A DNA stretch of 18,149 nt from contig JAQGPE010000285.1 of the NCBI GenBank assembly GCA_028293225.1, positions 1 through 18,149 on the forward strand, read 5' to 3'. Below the pieces are notes generated by a model, which had not been told where the DNA came from, searched no databases, and saw nothing but the letters and a program-made list of their open reading frames with translations. This DNA comes from Akkermansiaceae bacterium (GTDB taxonomy: Bacteria; Verrucomicrobiota; Verrucomicrobiia; Verrucomicrobiales; Akkermansiaceae). This document shows, piece by piece, positions 1-6,700 of this stretch. The number at the start of each line of letters is the position of its first letter. Position 1 is the first letter of the stretch. The translations under genes and the position numbers were made by a program.

Positions 1-422
1 TGACGGTGACGAAGACCCGCAACCATCGCCGGTATGTGGATCTCGAAGACGCCCTCCGGCGGTGGCTGGAGCCGTGGGCAAAGTCGAAAGGCTCGATTCT
101 ACCGGCGAACTTCCAGCGGCGACGCCAGCGCCTCGTGAACGGCTTTTACACCACGCCGGGCGCAACCCTCGCCAATCCTGGCTCCTGGAGGCCCTTGGTC
201 GAGTGGGAGCCCGATATCACCCGCCACAGCTACGCGTCATATTGGGAGGCTGCACACCGCACCGAGCCGGCATGCCGCGAGCGCCTCGCGGCGAACATGG
301 GGCACACCAATTACAAGACCTTCGAGACGAAGTATCGGAATGCCCGCACCACAGACCAAGCGACGGAGTTTTGGGGAATAAAGCCGCCCGTCGGGGAGGC
401 GAATATCATATCGATTGCGTAG
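1..422 (+). CDS. Tyrosine-type site-specific integrase, C-terminal part (cut by window edge)
   Basis: The reading frame is open from the first complete codon (3-5) to TAG at 420-422, and a GTG at 6-8 is probably internal. This is the catalytic end of a tyrosine recombinase, which would cut and join DNA at the attachment sites during prophage integration and excision. Counting from the GTG, visible landmarks are the beta-hairpin segment T-K-T-R with a likely catalytic Lys near residue 3, the box II motif D-I-T-R-H-S-Y-A-S (Arg73), M-G-H (His100) and the nucleophile Tyr110 in T-K-Y-R-N-A. The first box position that is usually His in HxxR is Asp here, as in many relatives. The arm-binding and core-binding domains and the first catalytic Arg must lie left of the window. 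The F-W-G-I-K-P tail resembles integrases of Verrucomicrobiota. It converges on the late operon and stops directly against the lipoprotein gene. I cannot tell whether the upstream part is intact. Confidence 0.85.
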   Translation, partial: TVTKTRNHRRYVDLEDALRRWLEPWAKSKGSILPANFQRRRQRLVNGFYTTPGATLANPGSWRPLVEWEPDITRHSYASYWEAAHRTEPACRERLAANMGHTNYKTFETKYRNARTTDQATEFWGIKPPVGEANIISIA

Positions 423-758
423 TTATCGCTCCGTAATTATGAAATTCTTCGAAGGATTCATTGCCGAGGTCGGCCGACCAGTGTTGACCTCCGAGGTGTC
501 TTCAATCTGGTATCCCTTCGGGAACGTCCGCCCGGCGTATCGATGGGCTACAATCGTCATCGACTGATACGATGACTCCGTCGTTCCTATCCCGAATCGA
601 GTGTCCGTCACCGTGATTAGGTGTTTTTTGCCTCCTAGATCTTCGCGATGAATAGTCATGCCGCTGGGATCTTTTTCAGCAGGCCCCCCTGCGATTATTG
701 GACCCACACAACCGGAGAGACCCAACGCAAAGGCAAAAACTAAAGCACTGTTTTTCAT
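423..758 (-). CDS. Small putative lipoprotein, possible prophage cargo (moron) gene
   Basis: This encodes 111 residues with an N-terminal export signal: Lys2, a hydrophobic stretch at residues 5-14, then the lipobox L-S-G-C with the acylated Cys at residue 17. The mature part should be anchored to a membrane facing the periplasm. I do not recognise the mature domain (about 94 residues, rich in Thr, Ser and Gly). It is the last gene of the minus-strand operon, 40 nt after the stop of the giant ejection protein, and its TAA (423-425) abuts the integrase stop codon. Its GC content is about 51% by hand count, against 62-70% in sampled neighbouring stretches, which suggests separate acquisition. 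A superinfection-exclusion or lysogenic-conversion lipoprotein fits the place. An Rz1-like outer spanin is less likely because the protein is large, not proline-rich, and has no overlapping Rz-like frame. Unlike the other genes, it has an AAGG before its ATG. Confidence 0.72.
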   Translation of the reverse strand: MKNSALVFAFALGLSGCVGPIIAGGPAEKDPSGMTIHREDLGGKKHLITVTDTRFGIGTTESSYQSMTIVAHRYAGRTFPKGYQIEDTSEVNTGRPTSAMNPSKNFIITER

Positions 759-761
759 TGA

Positions 762-789
762 GAGCGCCTTAAATCACTTCAAGGCGCTC
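762..789 (-). promoter_or_regulatory. Hairpin over the lipoprotein ribosome-binding region
   Basis: A perfect 9-bp inverted repeat, GAGCGCCTT at 762-770 and AAGGCGCTC at 781-789, encloses a 10-nt loop. In the minus-strand transcript it begins 9 nt after the giant gene's stop codon (799-801) and ends 3 nt before the lipoprotein ATG (756-758). The only Shine-Dalgarno-like stretch, AAGG, lies in its 3' arm, so folding should hide it. No run of T follows the stem on either strand, so it is not a standard intrinsic terminator. Translational coupling, with ribosomes finishing the giant gene opening the stem, is my inference. Confidence 0.55.
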
Positions 790-798
790 CCGTGAAGC

Positions 799-3700
799 TC
801 AATTCCCCGTGGCGTTCTCTCCGATGCTGAAGAGATCCCGCAGCACGTGCAACACGCTCGCGCCGGCCGCGGCGTTTTCGCTCCCGACGCCGAAGCCGGA
901 AATGATCGCCTCCGTGTCCTTGAGCACGGCATCGGCACCGCTGCTTTTCCCGGATCCCAGGTGCACGGCACTCTCGACCGCCTTCACCGGCACCGAGAAG
1001 AGATTTCCCTCCGGGAGGTATTGGTGGAACGCCTTGTAAAGCCCGCCCTCGACCGCATCCCCGAGGAAGGGAATCCCCTTCAGAGGTGAGGTGATCGTCT
1101 GGAGCGCCAGCAGCTTCGGGTTCCAGTTCCGTTCATCGAAAAGCTCGTCGCCGGAATCTTTGCTGTCGCGCACGGCCGCGCGGATGATCGAACTCATCAC
1201 GCCGCCGAAGAAATACGCCTGCGCCACCGCGCGGAGCTTCTGCTTCATCGGCTGCTTGGCCGCCGCGTAGACCATCAGCGCCATTTTCTGGCGGGGTTCC
1301 GAGGCGAAGGCCCAGGCCAGTTTCATGGCCGGGTTCGTCGAGGTGTTCTCGAACAGCGACCGCGCGCCCATCCGCATCGGCTGCGCGACCTTGTCGACCT
1401 CTCGCTCGGCTGCAGCGTGAGCGAAGGCTTCAGCCTCCGCGCCCTTCAACCGGAGATCCTTCGCCACCACCGTCTTCTGATAGTCGAACACCATGGCGTA
1501 GGTGCCGGCCGTAAAGAGCGCGTCCGCTCCGCCGATAAGCTGGCCGATCCGCTGCACCTGGTGCTTCAGATGGTTCGGGGTGCCGGTGCTGAGACCCGCG
1601 AGTGCCTGCCGGACGACCGGCGGCATTTCTCGGAGACGGCGCTGGATGTAGGGGGACGCGATCGCATCGCCCCAGCCAAGCTGGCCGGTGGTGAGCTTGG
1701 CCATCCGCTTCACGTAGGAGCCAACCGGCATCGAGTTCGCAGCCGCCCCCAGCTGCGTCGCCTGGACCGCCAGCACCGACACGCGCCCGATCAGCGCCAC
1801 CGAGGCGAGGTGATTCAGCGCCTTGTTGATGGCCTTGGTCGATGCGAGGTGAGAGGCGGCATCATTCGTGCCGCCGCGGCCGAACAGTTCGATCCACGAG
1901 CGCAGGGTTTTCACTGCCTCGACGCCGGCCTTTTCGGCAACCGAGTTCCGGACGTCGCGGTGATCCAGGAGGCGGGAGGCCTCCGTGGCAAATGGCGCGT
2001 AGGCCATCCAGTGCTCCATTTGGATCGTGTGCGCCTGGAAGGTCTGTAGGGCGTCGCGGAACTGCGGCTCTGCCACCGCCTGCCCGCGTGTCTTGAGGCT
2101 GCCAGGGGTGAACGTCGCGCCATTGGTGACCTGATTCGTCACCGGGTCGAGATTCACGGCATTAGTTCCCTTCACCGGCTCCACCACCAGCGGGGAGTAA
2201 TTCTTGTTCCGGGGCAAGTTCACGCCGTTGAGCTCGCGGAAAATCGGATTCAACCGGTCATACTCCGCGGCGTATTTCTCCATCAGGTAGAGCCGGACCC
2301 CCTTCGCCTGCTCGGAGAGGCCTGCCTCCAGCGAATCGACGAACTTCTGGTCATAGTGCCACGAGCCGACCGGGCGGCCCGCCTCGTCGACGTGGCCGAG
2401 CATGTGCCGCCGGCCGTCATCCTGCCGCCACATCAGCGTGGCCGCGATGGCTTCGAGCTGGCTGTAGTAAACCCCGTTCGTTCCCTTGATGCCTTTCGGC
2501 TTTCGGGGCTGGCCCTTGCGGGTGGTGTCCTGCCGGACCTCCGCGAGCTTCCGCCGGAGAAGCTGGCCCTTCAGGGCCGCATCAGCAGTGAACCGATCGA
2601 AGCGACGGGCGCCGCCCGCGAGATCCACGAACAAGTCCTCGATCTCCGCCCAGGTCGACTGCAGGGCGTCCGTCTTCCGGTTGTGCGAGGCCAGCTCCAT
2701 CCCGGCGAGCCGGTCTGCCTCCGCCGATTTGTCGCCGAACACCCAGCCCGCCGCCTGCTCGAATCCGAGGATCGAAAGGAAGGAATGTTCCGTGGCCCCG
2801 AGCTTCTCGCGGCCGTAGTCCTCCATGATCTTGCGGCCCTTCTCCGTGCCACGCTTGCCGGTGTCGGCGATGAATCGGCTCCGGCGGGTCTGATCGACCT
2901 CCCGTTGCCGGGAGACCTTGATGACCTGGTCGAGATACCCGGTGTCGAAAATGCGGCTCGCCTCGATCACGGCCATCTCGCGACCGGCGGCATCCTTGTG
3001 GCCCCAGTCCCCCGCAAGGCGGACCATCTGGGCTTCCATGATCATGTGCGCCTCCTGCGCGGCCGTGTAGTCGCCCGAGCCCGCCAGCGACTCCAGCCGC
3101 ACGGCATCGGCCTCCGCTTCGGCGGCGGTCTTGGTCATGGCGTCCCGGACCGACTGGAAAAGGTCATGGACGTCGGCACCGATCGTGCCGCGCGGCTTCT
3201 CGCCAGGCTCCGCTTTCTTCGGCTGGGCTCGGTCGAGGATCTTTCGGAAATCGGCGTCATACTGGACCCGCATCCAGTCCTCAAGGTGCTTGTCGACCTT
3301 GGCGAGCCGGTCCTGAAGGAATTTCAACCGAGCTTCGTTGGTGCCGAGCTTCGCGAGCTGGGTGTAGCCGCCGACCTTGCCGCGGATCTGAGCGGGCACC
3401 GCACCGAGGATGCCGTCCAGCAGTTCCAGCGTGCGACGGATCTCCTCCTTGTCCGAGTAGACCGAATCCTGCTGCTCGACCTGGCTCTTCAGCCAGTCAT
3501 TCGTTTCGGCGATGGCGGTGCCCTTCGCGGCCCGAATATCGGCCTGGGCCCTGGTGAGAGCTTCCTTCATCCCGGCTACCGACTGACTTTCCTTCTGAAG
3601 CAGCGTCCACATGGCATCCGTGCTCGGCTCGCGGATGAGGCCCGCGTCGAACATTTCCTGAGCCGCCTGATCGGGCATGAGGTCGCCGCCGAACACCGAG

Positions 3701-6700
3701 CGGGAGACGCCTTCGCTCCCGTCGTAGTCGCCGGCGTTGTGAACCTTGAAGAGATCCGGGTGCTGTTTGATGGCCTGGGTTTTCGATTTCAGCCGGCCCC
3801 GCAGCGGGCTTTGGGGATCGGCCAGGAAAGCGTGACCCGGCTGGGCCTTCAATTTCACCAGATCATCATTGCTGAGGATTCCCCAGTGGGTCGCGTAGGC
3901 CTGCCGCTCCAGTTCGTCCTGCCGGAGCGCCTGCCGGACGCTCGCCTCTTTCTGGAGGGATTTCCGCTGCCGCTTCGCACTCATCAGCAATTCCAGACGC
4001 TCGGCCTGGAGTCGCAGGGCCTCGGTGCTTTTCGCGATGCGGGACATCGCCTGCACACGCCGGACCGGATCCTTGATCCGTGAGACAGCATCGCCCAGGA
4101 CACGCCCGGCCATTTCGCTGTGGGAAATAGCGAAAACCGTCTGGCCTTCCTTCACGCTCGCAGCCATTTCCGGCGTGATGTCCACTTTCCACATGGGCGT
4201 TTCGCCCTCGGCCTTCACGGTCCCCGGCTCCACCTTCGCTCCCCACTTCTTCACATACTTCCCGATCTCGGATGGCAAAATCTGGTCATAGAAACCCTTC
4301 ATACCCTGGCCTTCGATCTTCAGGCCATCGCCCTTGAAATTGTGATCGCGCGTCGGCTCGGCCGCGACCCTCGCCGCCAGCTCCTTGCCGATGTAGTTCC
4401 CCAGCTCACCCACGGGAACCTCCATGGCAACAAGCCTCGGATTGTCGCGGCCGTGCTCGAGCGCCTCGATATTGAAGCCGCCGCCCTCCCGGTAGAGTTG
4501 GATCTCCTGCACCTGCTTACTGAGATCGAAGCGGGCATTCTGGGTATCGCCATCCGTCCAACCGATCCATTCCTTGCCACTGGCCACCGCATCACGCAGC
4601 GCCCGCTTGAACATCTGAAGCGGCCAGTCCTTGCGGAAAGGCGCGTCCGCGACGCGGTTGGCAGATGGCTGAAGAGTTCCAACATCATCACCTAGGCGAG
4701 ACCTCTCGATGGGGGTCAATCTCGCCCACGATGACTCTGAAATCCCATGGAAGTCTCTGACCAATGCGTCTCGATCCTGAGTATAGCCCTTCTCTCTGCC
4801 CGCCTGGTGCCGGTCGCTCTGGATTTCTTCGATGAAGAGACCGGGACGGCCGGCGGCGTCGGCGCGCTCATCGAGCCGCATGTGCGCCACGTAGCCCTCC
4901 GCGTCGAAATGGCTGGAGGTGTAGGCCGGGCCGTCCGGCAGGGTGAGGACCACCTCGCGATAATGCTCACCGCCAGGGAGGACATACTCGTCATAGCGGG
5001 GCGAAGAATGCTTCTCCATCCGGAAAGCTTTCTCGGCCTTGTCAGCAGCTTCGGACAGGGTGCGCAGCGATTCCCAGTCAAAGGACGGATCAAGGTCCCG
5101 GCCCGCTTTGAGAGCCCGCTGGTATTCCTCGCCCTTGGCGCCACGGCCCAGCGCCTCGACGAAGTTCAAGCGCTGCACCTGGCCGATGCCCTTTGCGTCC
5201 AGGATGTCGAACGCGGCGAAGCGCGCTTCATTCTCTGCGTTGCGGGCGAGTTCGGACTCGCGCTCAAGATTGCCGAGCGCCGTCTCGTCGTGGCGGCTGA
5301 CGGCTTCCGAGAATCTCACCGCTCCCTCATTGCGGAGATGGTCGAGAAGCGCCGCCTTGGGCACTTTCCCGCCGTTCTCGGCCGCGATCCGCCGGACGGC
5401 GTCCTCCAGCCCGCTCCATTTGATTTCTTCCGCCTTCACGCCGCTGCCGCGGGCTGGGTCGATGGTAGCGAGCACTTGCTCCGGAGAAGCGCTGGCCGGG
5501 AGCTTTGCCTCCGCGACCTGCTCCAGCTTCGAGAAGAATCCGGGCTCGCGGTTCAGCACCGGGCCCGCCTTGTCGTCACCGATCGAAAACGAGGAAGCGA
5601 GATCGTCGTCGGAAACGTCCTTGAGGCTCGACGGCTTCAGCGCTTGCAGGCTGTCGAAGTAGCGCAGGATTTCGGCCTGGATCTCCGGAGCTTTCTCTAG
5701 ATCGTCGAGGGCGAAAACCGATTTGCCGGAAATGGCATCCCCCACCAGGAACGCCGGCAGTTCGGTCGGGAAATCCTCGGTCTTGTAGCCGCGCTCGTCG
5801 AGCAGCTCGTGCATCGTAGCCAGCTCGTCCGGGGTGACGTGCTGCTGGATGAACTGCAGCAGATCGTTCGCCCGGGCGGCGCCGTCCTTCTGTGCGACGT
5901 GGAGCAGCTCGTGGGCGAGCGGCCAGGCCAGGGGAATGTCCCGGCGAGCTGGATCCGTACTGAGGAAAACTAGGTCGGGGTTCCCGCGGGGATTGAATCC
6001 GAGGAGACCTCGCTCGGCGGAGCCGCGGAAGAAGAGCGTTTCGACGCCAAGCGCTTCTTGAATTCGCCGGGTGTAGGTGCCCAGATCGGCCGATACTTGT
6101 CCCGGTCGAACGAGCTCGATGCCAAGCTCTCTGGCGATTTCGAGGATTCCGGGACGGTTTTCATTGGCTGGCTCGAAGGTGTGCTCATATGGCGATTTTG
6201 AAAAGGAGGTTTTGAGATCCTCGGACAAGACCGGCCGCTGCTCACGGTTGCCGATCGAGAACGGATCGCCCTCCGCTCGGAAATCGGCGTAGCGCGAGGG
6301 ATCGGTGGTGCCGTCGAGGATTTCGCGGGTCGCCCGGTCCGCAGCGGAATCGTGGGCGTTCTGCTCGGTGGTGCCGAAAAGCTTCGCGAGGTAGGCGTCG
6401 CGGGTGGTGGTGTCGAAGGTTCCCGCCTTCTCGGCTTTCTTCAGCGCCAGCGCGCGGCCGAGGGTCAAACCCCAGCGGGCCCGGACCGCATCGAGAAAGG
6501 CGGTGAACTTCCGCGTCGCGTCCGGAGCCAGACGAGCGATGGCCGTCAGGTTGCGGGTGAGGAAACCGGACGGCAGCTGCATGACCCCTTCCCGGCTGTT
6601 CTGATTGTCACGACCGGAGCGCCGGCTCTTGAGAACTTCGGACTGCGCGATTTCCGCGACCGCCTCGTCGAGCATTCCCGAAGTCACGTGCTCGTCGGCG

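Noticed and set aside
1..440. Attachment site or tRNA fragment near the integrase
   Set aside because: No tRNA-like sequence and no repeat partner could be found in the window. The att sites are probably outside it.
423..758. Rz1-type spanin lipoprotein
   Set aside because: It is longer than usual, not proline-rich, and no Rz-like membrane protein frame overlaps it.
762..789. Intrinsic terminator of the late operon
   Set aside because: The stem is strong but no T-run follows on either strand, and another gene starts 3 nt later in the transcript.
2356..4083. Long open frame on the plus strand (575 codons)
   Set aside because: It lies antisense to the giant gene, whose frame shows clear protein motifs. 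The translation is Arg/Leu/Gly/Pro-rich without recognisable domains, as expected of a shadow frame in GC-rich DNA.
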